Assembly: GCA_943846735.1 (NCBI GenBank)
Contig: OX044364.1
Location: forward strand, 1,116,001-1,180,000
Direction: 5' to 3'
Origin: CAJQLB01 sp905479065
Lineage (GTDB): Bacteria; Bacteroidota; Bacteroidia; Flavobacteriales; Flavobacteriaceae
Length of the DNA: 64,000 bases
The translations under genes and the position numbers were made by a program. Numbering within the stretch: the first letter of the stretch is position 1; every line of letters starts with the position of its first letter. The notes under the pieces are model-generated. The model did not search any database and was not told the origin of the DNA. It saw only the letters and a program-made list of their open reading frames with translations. Of the stretch, positions 1 to 8,360 are shown one piece after another.

Positions 1-512
1 ACAACTCCCTTTAAAGAAAAAATTTCTGAAACACCTTCTTTTTTACCATTTAGAAAATAAGTTTTCTCTGCTAACACCCCATTATCATAATAAACTAGTT
101 GGTCTCCTTGTAAAAGTCCCCTATTGTCATATGTCTCTGAAGTCATGATTTTAGAAGAGTTTTTATGATAGTAAATCCACTTCCCAATGTGAATTTTACC
201 AATCATAGACCCTTCACTAATTAATTTTCCTCTTGAAGTATAAAATTTCACTGCAACTTGGCTCGTCTTATCGTGAAAAAGCTTAGTTGCTGAGAGAACA
301 CTTTTATTATTGTAAAGTTTATAAAATTTAAACTCTCCAGTCTCTCTGCCATGCTCAAATTGACCTTCATAGCGTACTTGATTAGTCCCTTTGAATGTTT
401 TTCTCCAAACACCGTGACGCTTATTATCGTTGTCAAATTGATTAATTTCTTGGGAATTAACAGTGATGCTCATAAAGCATATTACACCTATAACAAATCG
501 GAAGGATAACAT
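1..512 (-). CDS. MORN/YwqK-like repeat protein, secreted, 3' end missing
   Basis: An open frame begins at ATG 512 and runs off the left edge, giving 170 residues. The first ~21 residues look like a signal peptide (hydrophobic core FVIGVICFM, then SITVNSQ), so the protein is probably exported. The rest has repeating units of the MORN-variant type seen in proteins annotated as YwqK-family antitoxins, for example HGVWRKTF, YEGQFEHGRETGEFKFY, LISEGSMIGKIHIGKWIYY and LVYYDNGVLAEKTYFLNGKKEG. The toxin-antitoxin label of that family is weak, and no toxin gene lies beside it. It follows yidC on the same strand after ~150 bp with a terminator-like hairpin between, so it is probably transcribed separately. 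Function unknown. Confidence 0.75.
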   Translation of the reverse strand, partial: MLSFRFVIGVICFMSITVNSQEINQFDNDNKRHGVWRKTFKGTNQVRYEGQFEHGRETGEFKFYKLYNNKSVLSATKLFHDKTSQVAVKFYTSRGKLISEGSMIGKIHIGKWIYYHKNSSKIMTSETYDNRGLLQGDQLVYYDNGVLAEKTYFLNGKKEGVSEIFSLKGV

Positions 513-638
513 TTAAATCAAGGTTTAATCAAACGTTTAACACTTTTACACACGTAAATATATTAATAAATATATCTACTAACATCTATTACTTCAAACA
601 TTCAACAAAAGCTGTGATAAGCAAAAAATATGTATTAT

Positions 639-655
639 GACCCCTATGAGGGGTC
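639..655 (-). terminator. Hairpin downstream of yidC
   Basis: A perfect 7-bp GC-rich stem (GACCCCT / AGGGGTC) with a 3-nt loop starts 7 bp past the yidC stop codon. On the minus strand it is followed, about 10 nt later, by a run of six T. The T-run is further away than in a textbook intrinsic terminator, so termination is likely but not certain. Confidence 0.55.
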
Positions 656-662
656 TGTGGTA

Positions 663-2567
663 CTATTTTTTTCTGTTTTGTACGCGCTTTTGTTCCTCAG
701 CTTTTTCCATCATCTCAGCCATTTTTTTTGCGAATTTTCCCTGTTTTTTTGGCTTCTTTTTATTTTCTTGCATTTGAGCATGAATTTTATCTTCGTCAAG
801 GATATAGTTTTTTATAACCAACATAATACCAATTGTGATAAGATTGGAAATAAAATAATACAAACTCAAACCGGAAGCATAATTATTAAAGAAAACTAAC
901 ATCATCAATGGTGAAAAATAAATCATATATTTCATCATTTTACCCATATCTGGCATACCCTCTTGTGTTGGTTGAGAGGCAACCTGCTGTCCTGTTGTCA
1001 TTTTCATATAAAAGAAAATAGCAACAGCAGCCAAAATTGGAAATAAACTAACATGATCACCATAAAATGGAATATGAAACGGTAATTCCGCAACAACGTC
1101 ATATGATGACAAGTCATCGGCCCACAAAAAGCTTTTTTGGCGAAGTTCAAAAGCAGTAGGGAAAAACATGAACAGTGCGTAAAATACTGGTAATTGAACA
1201 AACGCAGGCAAGCACCCACTCATAGGGTTCGCACCAGCTTTGTTATATAATGCCATGGTTTCTTTCTGTTTTTTCATGGCATTATCCTTATACTTTTCAG
1301 ATATTTCGGCAATTTCTGGCTTCAAAATTTTCATTTTTGCCTGAGATAAATAAGACTTGTAAAGCACCGGAGATAATACTAACCTCACTAGTATAGTCAT
1401 AATTATAATAGCAATCCCATAAGGAAAAAACCCACTAAGAAGACTAAATAATGGAATAAACAAGGACTTATTAATCCAACCAAAAATACCCCAACCAAAA
1501 GGTATACTTTCCTCTAAATTTTTATCATACTCTTTTAAGGTGGTACTATCTGTAGGCCCAAAATATAAATTCATTGATTCATTAAACTCCCCTCCATCTA
1601 AATCTAAAGGAATGGCGACTGCAAAGCTTTTTGTGAACAAGGTATCAATCTCCTCGTCATTCATTAAGTTTTCTGTATTTAATTTTGTTGTTTTGAACGG
1701 TTTGTCTGTTAACAAAATAGAACTAAAAAAATGTTGTCTAAATGACAGCCAAGAGATGTCCTTTTCTAATTCTTCATCATCACCCATTTGAGCTAGTTTA
1801 TCAACCTTATCACCCTCATACTGATAAGTTAAACGGGTATATCTGTTTTCGTATGAGATGCTCTTGGCTTGACGCCTTCCTTTGAGCTTCCAGTCAAGAG
1901 TAATGTCTTGTTGGCTATTCAATGTACTGCTCAAACCTTGTGATTTTACTGTAAAATCAAGCATGTAATTATTTGGCTCTATCTCATATCTGTATTCTAG
2001 AAAACGTGAATCAGAAACTTTTAACTTCATTGAAACTATCTGATTCCCATTCTTACTTGACACTGTTGGTTGGAAATAAAGATCCTTTGTATTCAGTGTT
2101 CTATTATCTGAAGTTCCGAAATTAATATTAAAAATGGAGTTTTGATCTTTAATTAAAAATACGGGCAACGAATCATACTTTACGTATTTTTTTAACTTAA
2201 CTTCTGAGATATACCCTCCCTTGTTGTTAATTTTCAAATAAAGTACTTCGTTTTCTAATATAGTTTCTGCAGAATTACTCATTGCATTCGCTGAATACGC
2301 GAAGGCACCAACTTTATTCTTCAGATTTGCCATTTGTAACGAATCTTCAGGATTATTGATGTCAAAATCAGCAGAGGCAACTTCTGAAATATCTATATCT
2401 GAATCACTAGATACCTTATTTTCAGATTCAATTTGTTCTTGTTTTGCTTTCTCCTGGACTTGTAATTCCTCCGGTGTAGGCTGATTGTTGTATAACATCC
2501 AAAGTAAAATTCCAAAAATGAGTATGAAACCTATAATGGAGTTAATGTCAAGTTTTTTTTCTTCCAT
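663..2567 (-). CDS. yidC: Membrane protein insertase YidC
   Basis: 634 residues, the usual length for Bacteroidota YidC. It inserts and folds inner-membrane proteins with or without SecYEG. The N-terminal membrane segment (about residues 9-28) is followed by a long periplasmic domain (about 90-350) and then the conserved Oxa1-type core, which starts near SLFIPLFSLLSGFFPYGIAI and contains the conserved Arg in the VRLVLSPVLYKS segment. Three more hydrophobic segments follow (PAFVQLPVFYALFMFFPTAF, LFPILAAVAIFFYM, YFISNLITIGIMLVI). The C-terminal tail is very rich in Lys, Arg and Met, as expected for ribosome contact. It lies 55 bp downstream of pyrG on the same strand and may be co-transcribed with it. 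Confidence 0.97.
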   Translation of the reverse strand: MEEKKLDINSIIGFILIFGILLWMLYNNQPTPEELQVQEKAKQEQIESENKVSSDSDIDISEVASADFDINNPEDSLQMANLKNKVGAFAYSANAMSNSAETILENEVLYLKINNKGGYISEVKLKKYVKYDSLPVFLIKDQNSIFNINFGTSDNRTLNTKDLYFQPTVSSKNGNQIVSMKLKVSDSRFLEYRYEIEPNNYMLDFTVKSQGLSSTLNSQQDITLDWKLKGRRQAKSISYENRYTRLTYQYEGDKVDKLAQMGDDEELEKDISWLSFRQHFFSSILLTDKPFKTTKLNTENLMNDEEIDTLFTKSFAVAIPLDLDGGEFNESMNLYFGPTDSTTLKEYDKNLEESIPFGWGIFGWINKSLFIPLFSLLSGFFPYGIAIIIMTILVRLVLSPVLYKSYLSQAKMKILKPEIAEISEKYKDNAMKKQKETMALYNKAGANPMSGCLPAFVQLPVFYALFMFFPTAFELRQKSFLWADDLSSYDVVAELPFHIPFYGDHVSLFPILAAVAIFFYMKMTTGQQVASQPTQEGMPDMGKMMKYMIYFSPLMMLVFFNNYASGLSLYYFISNLITIGIMLVIKNYILDEDKIHAQMQENKKKPKKQGKFAKKMAEMMEKAEEQKRVQNRKK

Positions 2568-2622
2568 AAGTAATGACTGGTCTTGTTTGTAAATTTATCA
2601 AAAAAGAATCCGAAATGAACTT

Positions 2623-4257
2623 TCATGCCATACTGACACTGTTTTTGGTCTTTTTTTGTTTTAATGATGCTTTAACAAAAGCTACAAATAATGGATGTGG
2701 GTTAGCAACTGTACTTTTGTATTCAGGATGATACTGAACACCAACAAACCATGGATGCTTAGGTATTTCAATAATTTCTACTAACCCTGTTTTTGGGTTA
2801 GCGCCTGTTGCAATCATTCCAGCAGCTTCTAAATCAGATTTATATTTATTGTTGAATTCGTAGCGATGTCTATGTCGTTCCATAATAGTTTTTGAACCGT
2901 AGACTTTCGATACAATACTGTTATTAACTAGTTCGCATTCCCAAGCACCTAAACGCATTGTTCCCCCTTTATTAATAATAGTTTTTTGTGATTCCATTAG
3001 GTCAATTACTGGATATTTCGTGGCTGGAAACATTTCAGTTGAATTTGCATCAGTTAAGCCTAAAACATTTCGAGTATATTCTATAACAGCCATTTGCATG
3101 CCTAAACAAATTCCTAAAAATGGAATTTGTTGTTCTCGCACGTATTTAATAGCATTAATTTTTCCTTCAATTCCACGTTCACCAAAACCTGGAGCAACTA
3201 AAACCCCATCCAAATGTGATAACTTTAATTTAGCATTGTTATCATTTAAATGTTCTGAATGTATGGATTCAACAGTAACCTTGACTTCATTTGCTGCACC
3301 AGCGTGAATAAACGCCTCTAAAATTGACTTATACGAGTCTTGTAATTCGACATACTTACCTATAAGGCCAATACGAACCTCACTTTTAGGGTTTTTATGC
3401 CGTGATAAAAATTTGTTCCACAATGACAAATCTGGTTTGTCAGATGTTAGATTTAATTTTTTCAAAACTACTTTATCTAAACCTTGCTCGAGCATTAAAT
3501 TAGGGACGTCATAAATCGTAGACGCATCGATAGATTGAATAACAGCCTCCTCACGAACATTACAAAATAATGCTAATTTTCTTCTTAAATCTTTAGGTAA
3601 TTCGTGTTCTGTTCGGCAAACCAAAATATCTGCCATAATTCCACTTTCCATTAATGTCTTTACACTGTGTTGTGTAGGCTTCGTTTTAAGTTCACCTGCT
3701 GCTGATAGAAAAGGCACCAAAGTTAAATGAATAACAATCGCATTATTTTCACCCAAGTCCCATTTTAATTGACGAACAGCTTCAACATACGGTAGTGATT
3801 CAATATCACCAACAGTCCCACCAATTTCTGTAATTACGATATCATATTGCCCAGAATTACCTAAGATTTGAACCCTGTTTTTAATTTCATCTGTAATGTG
3901 CGGAATGACTTGAACTGTTTTCCCGAGGAACTCTCCGCGTCGTTCTTTTTCAATAACGCTTTGATAAATACGACCTGTTGTAACATTATTCGCCTGTGAA
4001 GTTGGTACGTTTAAAAAACGCTCATAATGCCCTAAATCTAAATCCGTTTCAGCACCATCATCAGTAACATAACATTCTCCATGCTCATATGGATTGAGAG
4101 TACCTGGATCAACATTGATATAAGGATCCAGTTTTTGGATTGTCGTTCTATAGCCTTGAGCTTGAAGCAACTTAGCAAGTGAAGCTGCAATTATTCCTTT
4201 ACCTAGTGAAGAAGTCACGCCTCCAGTAACGAAAATATATTTAATACTGTTTGTCAT
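2623..4257 (-). CDS. pyrG: CTP synthase (glutamine hydrolysing)
   Basis: 544 residues, full length. Makes CTP from UTP, ATP and glutamine, the last step of pyrimidine nucleotide synthesis. The N-terminal synthase domain has the ATP-binding loop GGVTSSLGKG (residues 12-21). The C-terminal class I glutamine amidotransferase domain has the nucleophile C384 in GICLGMQ and the FVGVQYHPEY motif with the catalytic His and Glu. The start at ATG 4257 matches the family (MTNSIKYIFVTGG). A 7-bp perfect hairpin ends one base before this start codon, which suggests control of translation. I saw no clear TAnnTTTG promoter in the 180-bp gap upstream. Confidence 0.98.
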   Translation of the reverse strand: MTNSIKYIFVTGGVTSSLGKGIIAASLAKLLQAQGYRTTIQKLDPYINVDPGTLNPYEHGECYVTDDGAETDLDLGHYERFLNVPTSQANNVTTGRIYQSVIEKERRGEFLGKTVQVIPHITDEIKNRVQILGNSGQYDIVITEIGGTVGDIESLPYVEAVRQLKWDLGENNAIVIHLTLVPFLSAAGELKTKPTQHSVKTLMESGIMADILVCRTEHELPKDLRRKLALFCNVREEAVIQSIDASTIYDVPNLMLEQGLDKVVLKKLNLTSDKPDLSLWNKFLSRHKNPKSEVRIGLIGKYVELQDSYKSILEAFIHAGAANEVKVTVESIHSEHLNDNNAKLKLSHLDGVLVAPGFGERGIEGKINAIKYVREQQIPFLGICLGMQMAVIEYTRNVLGLTDANSTEMFPATKYPVIDLMESQKTIINKGGTMRLGAWECELVNNSIVSKVYGSKTIMERHRHRYEFNNKYKSDLEAAGMIATGANPKTGLVEIIEIPKHPWFVGVQYHPEYKSTVANPHPLFVAFVKASLKQKKTKNSVSMA

Positions 4258-4258
4258 A

Positions 4259-4276
4259 TTGCGTTAGTAAACGCAA
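4259..4276 (-). promoter_or_regulatory. Hairpin one base upstream of the pyrG start codon
   Basis: On the pyrG strand the sequence is TTGCGTT-TACT-AACGCAA followed by a single T and then the ATG. The arms are perfect 7-bp inverted repeats with a 4-nt loop. In the mRNA this would place a stable stem exactly where the 30S subunit must load, so a role in translation control is plausible. This is inference; no family of pyrG leaders of this kind is known to me. Confidence 0.45.
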
Positions 4277-4437
4277 GCGAATTTACAAAATATATATAGT
4301 TATTTGATAATAGATTTTGGTTATTTATGAGCCATTGTTAATAACGCATTAATGTGGCTACAAATCAGTCACTAATAAACGTCAATTAAAAGAGCAGCAA
4401 CCATATTTATCTTGCAATTTAACGCACAATGAGCATA

Positions 4438-4665
4438 TCAATAGCGTCTTATTCTTTGTAATAAATATTCTAATCCATTTAATTTTAATTCATAAACAGT
4501 AGCCATCATTTCACCTATTTGACCTTTGGGAAAACCTTTATTTTTATACCAAATCATATAATATTCAGGCAAATCACTTAGGTAAGTATCTTTGTATTTC
4601 CCAAAAGGCATTTTAGCTTTGGAGAGCTTGATTAAAAATTGTTTATCTCCAAATAATTCTTGCAT
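4438..4665 (-). CDS. DUF3820 family small protein
   Basis: 75 residues with the compact signature of DUF3820: MPFGKYKDTYLSDLPEYY (residues 19-36) followed by an IWYKNKGFPKG segment. The domain is sometimes described as a quorum-sensing-regulated virulence factor, but its biochemical role is not established. It lies 42 bp downstream of the LysM protein gene on the same strand. A similar FGK-K-G module forms the C-terminus of the exonuclease encoded at 24195-24971, which hints at a nucleic-acid or protein-binding role for the domain. Confidence 0.85.
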   Translation of the reverse strand: MQELFGDKQFLIKLSKAKMPFGKYKDTYLSDLPEYYMIWYKNKGFPKGQIGEMMATVYELKLNGLEYLLQRIRRY

Positions 4666-4707
4666 TTAAAATATATATTTGTCTGGATAGCTTTCAAGGC
4701 TCGTCTA

Positions 4708-6660
4708 TCATTGCCTTATTTCAATGATATTTAAATCCTCGTATTTGGCGATAAATGCAGCATCATTATAATATCCACCAAACAACTTTTTTGAGTATCT
4801 AAATTTATTCTCTATATATCGCGTCTCAATGGCATCATTGGTCGCTTCATATAAATTTTTCGCAGATGCTAGTCGAAGTAATACATCCATAGTTAAGTCA
4901 TAACCACGTATAGCGTATTTACTAGGCAGCCCTCCGTAAATCCTTTCATAATTATTTACGAATGTCTTTGAGTTCTCTAAATTATATTTCATATTGTAGG
5001 AGGCATAATGAAATTGAAGATTTGACAAATCAAAATTTGAAACATTTCCTCCTTCATAGGCTCTTGAGTTTCTATTTGATGTAACCATGATAATTTCTCT
5101 CTCTATCTCCTCATCTTCCTCTTCCTCGCTTTCAGCTTTGACAATATTTATTCCATTAAATCCATTTAACATACTAGAAACGTTGGATACAAAACCTTCA
5201 TTCTCAGTCTCTAAAAACACGTAGCTTTTCCCCTCAGGTAATAACTCCTCAATATCTTCTTTAAGAATATAAAACGATTCTTTACCTTCTTCATTTTTTC
5301 GTGAAAAAATTTGATTTGCCTGACTAAACTGTGATTTTATACTATTACTCGTCGCTCTGTGCCCATCATCAGCAATAACAATCATTGCGTATTTAGATGT
5401 ATCTTGCTTAATAAAATTCACCATTTTGTTTATTAAATATGTGTCTGATGGAATTGTTTGAAATACATTTTCATATAAATTTTTGGGAATCGTTAACGGG
5501 GACACTATTGGAACATTGTCGCGTTTCAAAAGTGTTGCTGCACGCTCAAAATTATTTGATATAAATGGTCCAATAACAGCATCATATTTCGAAAAATCAT
5601 TTTTATTAATAATTTCAGAAATTTTACTTAACTGAGCCTCTGTATCATAAACATCTACATTTGTTGTTAGCCCTAATTGTTTTAAAGAATCTAAAGCCAT
5701 TAACACTCCTGAGTAAAAGTCAATCGATATATTTAGTAATCGATCATTTTGAATTTGCTTCTTCACTATATGAATTGAGTCAAAATCAATACGATTCAAT
5801 TGAAATGGAATCATGACTGCCATTCGCTTTTCTTTTAAATTGACTATTTTATCAGCCAATGCAGTGTAGTTAGGGTTACTCAATCCGTGTTTGTACAAAA
5901 TATTTCTTGGTACTTTCAAAATCATTCCCTCTCGAAGATTAGTACCCTTTAATTCTGGATTTAACACTATTATCTGATTTTTGTCAAGCCCTAGTTTTAT
6001 TTTTAGTCTATAAAACCCTTCTTTCGCTAACACTGTGTAATAATCATAATTATCTTCAATGATGCGTTCTTTATTGGCTCCTATATTAGGTACGTTTATT
6101 TCTTGACCCACTTGTAATGAATCTAGTTTATGTGGGTTTAATCCCTCTAACTCAGAAACAGAAATTCCAAATTTATAAGCAATGCGCCATTTACCTTCCT
6201 TTGGCAGTACTTCATATTTTTTGATAGTATTTACTAGCTTACTCAATGTCTTTACCGTTGTGAATTTAGGAATTTGAAGCTTATCTCCTTTTCTTAAATT
6301 TTCTGAGTATAAGTAGACATTGTACTTTTTCAAATCATCGACTGAAAGCCCATATTTTTTAGCAATACTAAAAAGTGTTTCTTTTCTTTTTACTTTATGA
6401 AAAATATAACCATCAATTTTTTCTTTCTTAACCTCTACCGGAACGTCTAATAATTTAGAAACAGGAATAATTAATTGTGTTTTTGGTTTTAATTTCGAAT
6501 CAATGTCTGGATTTAACGCATAAATATCAAAAGGAGTTACCATATACGTTTTGGCTATTTCTTCAATAGTTTCTCCGAGTTTAACCTCATGAGTTGTATG
6601 GTTTTGAGAAAATATATTATTGCAAACTAGAAAACTGAAAATAATCAATAACTTTTTCAT
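4708..6660 (-). CDS. LysM-repeat protein with periplasmic-binding-protein-like domain
   Basis: 650 residues. Residues 1-19 are a signal peptide ending in NIFSQ. Four LysM-like repeats follow, at about 24-67, 87-132, 149-193 and 207-251, each with the typical GETIEEIAK / KETLFSIAK start and an IIP, QIP, VPN or VPR end; these should bind peptidoglycan. From about 280 to the end there is a fold resembling type I periplasmic ligand-binding proteins (KRMAVMIPFQLN, YDAVIGPFISNN, NVPIVSPLTIPKN, YAMIVIADDGHR, YAIRGYDLTMDVLLRLA). It probably acts in the periplasm on the wall, as a sensor or scaffold; the ligand is unknown. It lies between guaA and DUF3820, with 67 bp to the guaA stop. Confidence 0.85.
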   Translation of the reverse strand: MKKLLIIFSFLVCNNIFSQNHTTHEVKLGETIEEIAKTYMVTPFDIYALNPDIDSKLKPKTQLIIPVSKLLDVPVEVKKEKIDGYIFHKVKRKETLFSIAKKYGLSVDDLKKYNVYLYSENLRKGDKLQIPKFTTVKTLSKLVNTIKKYEVLPKEGKWRIAYKFGISVSELEGLNPHKLDSLQVGQEINVPNIGANKERIIEDNYDYYTVLAKEGFYRLKIKLGLDKNQIIVLNPELKGTNLREGMILKVPRNILYKHGLSNPNYTALADKIVNLKEKRMAVMIPFQLNRIDFDSIHIVKKQIQNDRLLNISIDFYSGVLMALDSLKQLGLTTNVDVYDTEAQLSKISEIINKNDFSKYDAVIGPFISNNFERAATLLKRDNVPIVSPLTIPKNLYENVFQTIPSDTYLINKMVNFIKQDTSKYAMIVIADDGHRATSNSIKSQFSQANQIFSRKNEEGKESFYILKEDIEELLPEGKSYVFLETENEGFVSNVSSMLNGFNGINIVKAESEEEEDEEIEREIIMVTSNRNSRAYEGGNVSNFDLSNLQFHYASYNMKYNLENSKTFVNNYERIYGGLPSKYAIRGYDLTMDVLLRLASAKNLYEATNDAIETRYIENKFRYSKKLFGGYYNDAAFIAKYEDLNIIEIRQ

Positions 6661-6727
6661 CTGATCAATTTAAATATATACGACGATAATTGCAAAACGG
6701 ATTTGTAAGTTGACAACATTACTGCAA

Positions 6728-8263
6728 CTATTCCCATTCTATAGTCGCAGGTGGTTTTGAGCTAATATCATAGACTACTCTGTTCACTCCTTTCACCTGA
6801 TTAATTATATCATTGGAAGTTTTTTGTAAAAACTCATATGGTAAATTTACCCAATCAGCGGTCATACCATCTGTACTTTCAACAGCTCTCAATGCCACAC
6901 ACTTTTCATATGTTCGCTCATCACCCATAACTCCAACACTATTAATTGGAAGTAACATTGCTCCAGCTTGCCAAACTTTATTATACAAATTGGCCTCTTT
7001 CAAACCATTGATAAAAATAGCGTCAACCTCCTGCAAAATACGAACCTTTTCTTCTGTTATGTCACCTAAAATTCTGATCGCTAACCCTGGCCCGGGAAAA
7101 GGATGCCTTCCTAATAAATCAGCATCAATTTCTAGAGCAGCTCCAACTCGTCTTACTTCGTCCTTAAAAAGCGTTTTTAGTGGCTCAACAATTTTAAGTT
7201 TCATAAAATCAGGCAAGCCTCCAACATTATGATGACTCTTAATCGTAGCACTTGGCCCTCCGGTAGCGGAGACACTTTCAATAACGTCAGGGTAAATCGT
7301 TCCTTGCGCTAACCATTTCACATTTTCAATTCGGTGAGCTTCATCATCAAAAACTTCAATAAAAACACGACCAATTATTTTTCTTTTTGTTTCGGGATCA
7401 TCTTGTAAACTCAAGGCCTCCATAAAACGACGAGATGCATCGACCCCTTTAACATTGAGTCCCATTCCTTCATATTGATGTAAAACACTCTTAAATTCAT
7501 TTTTTCTCAATAATCCATTGTTTACAAAAACACAATATAAATTTTCTCCAATTGCTTTATGAAGTAGCACTGCCGCTACAGTTGAATCAACACCTCCCGA
7601 TAATCCTAACACTACTTTGTCATCTCCTATTTTTTTCTTTAAAAAGTCAACAGTTTCTTCAACAAATGACGCTGGTGTCCAATCAGGAGTAACATGAGCT
7701 ATATGAACTAAAAAATTTTCTAATAATTTTTTCCCATCCTTTGAATGATAGACTTCAGGATGGAATTGAATGGCATAAGTTGTTTCATCTTTGATTTTAA
7801 ATGCCGCATTCTCAACTGCGTCGGTACTTGCTAACAACACTCCATTTTCTGGTAATATTTGGATTGTATCACTATGACTCATCCATACTTGTGATCCATT
7901 GCTAATACCTTTAAAAAAAAGTCCATGTTCATTGATTTTGGATAAATGAGCTCTTCCATACTCTCTCGTGTTTGATGGCGCTACATTTCCTCCAAAAAAA
8001 TGAGCTAAATATTGAGCTCCATAACAAACTCCTAAAAGCGGTTTCTTACCCCTTATTTTAGATAGATCAGGATGTAAAGCTTCATTCCCTCTTACAGAAA
8101 ATGGGCTCCCAGAAAGAATTACAGCCTTATAATCATCAATATTTGATGGAATTTTATTAAATGGGTGAATCTCAGAATAGATGTTGAGTTCTCTTACTCG
8201 ACGCGCAATAAGCTGTGTATACTGAGATCCAAAGTCTAAAATTAATACCTTGTCATGTTGCAT
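6728..8263 (-). CDS. guaA: GMP synthase (glutamine hydrolysing)
   Basis: 511 residues from ATG 8263; an upstream in-frame TTG at 8269 is not a likely start because a promoter box overlaps it. Converts XMP to GMP with ATP and glutamine. The N-terminal glutaminase domain carries C80 in GVCYGAQ and H168/E170 in QFHPEV. The ATP-pyrophosphatase domain has the P-loop SGGVDST at 222-228. The C-terminal dimerisation domain ends with KPPATIEWE, the conserved GuaA terminus. The gene heads a same-strand run toward pyrG, so purine and pyrimidine nucleotide genes sit close together. Confidence 0.98.
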   Translation of the reverse strand: MQHDKVLILDFGSQYTQLIARRVRELNIYSEIHPFNKIPSNIDDYKAVILSGSPFSVRGNEALHPDLSKIRGKKPLLGVCYGAQYLAHFFGGNVAPSNTREYGRAHLSKINEHGLFFKGISNGSQVWMSHSDTIQILPENGVLLASTDAVENAAFKIKDETTYAIQFHPEVYHSKDGKKLLENFLVHIAHVTPDWTPASFVEETVDFLKKKIGDDKVVLGLSGGVDSTVAAVLLHKAIGENLYCVFVNNGLLRKNEFKSVLHQYEGMGLNVKGVDASRRFMEALSLQDDPETKRKIIGRVFIEVFDDEAHRIENVKWLAQGTIYPDVIESVSATGGPSATIKSHHNVGGLPDFMKLKIVEPLKTLFKDEVRRVGAALEIDADLLGRHPFPGPGLAIRILGDITEEKVRILQEVDAIFINGLKEANLYNKVWQAGAMLLPINSVGVMGDERTYEKCVALRAVESTDGMTADWVNLPYEFLQKTSNDIINQVKGVNRVVYDISSKPPATIEWE

Positions 8264-8266
8264 GTT

Positions 8267-8274
8267 CAAAAGTA
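8267..8274 (-). promoter_or_regulatory. Possible -7 promoter box for guaA
   Basis: TACTTTTG on the minus strand matches the Bacteroidota consensus TAnnTTTG. It ends only 3 nt before the guaA ATG, so if used it would give an almost leaderless mRNA. No -33 TTG at the usual spacing was seen. Confidence 0.35.
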
Positions 8275-8360
8275 ATCATTTGCTGTTTTTTAATAGTCGC
8301 TAAAACCATTTTTTTAATCAGTTGTTTAAAAGTTTTTAACGGCTGAATAAACTCTTCTAT

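Noticed and set aside
248..436. 62-codon frame on the minus strand
   Set aside because: It lies in another frame within the truncated MORN/YwqK-like gene, which has a signal peptide and clear repeats; this one has neither.
1..512. Toxin-antitoxin system (YwqK antitoxin)
   Set aside because: The family name suggests it, but no toxin gene is adjacent and the product has a signal peptide, so it is unlikely to act as a cytoplasmic antitoxin.
630..899. 89-codon plus-strand frame over the end of yidC
   Set aside because: It is antisense to the conserved yidC C-terminus and low in complexity (Phe/Leu-rich from the Lys-rich tail).
6813..7232. 139-codon plus-strand frame inside guaA
   Set aside because: Antisense to the GuaA C-terminal domain, with no family resemblance.
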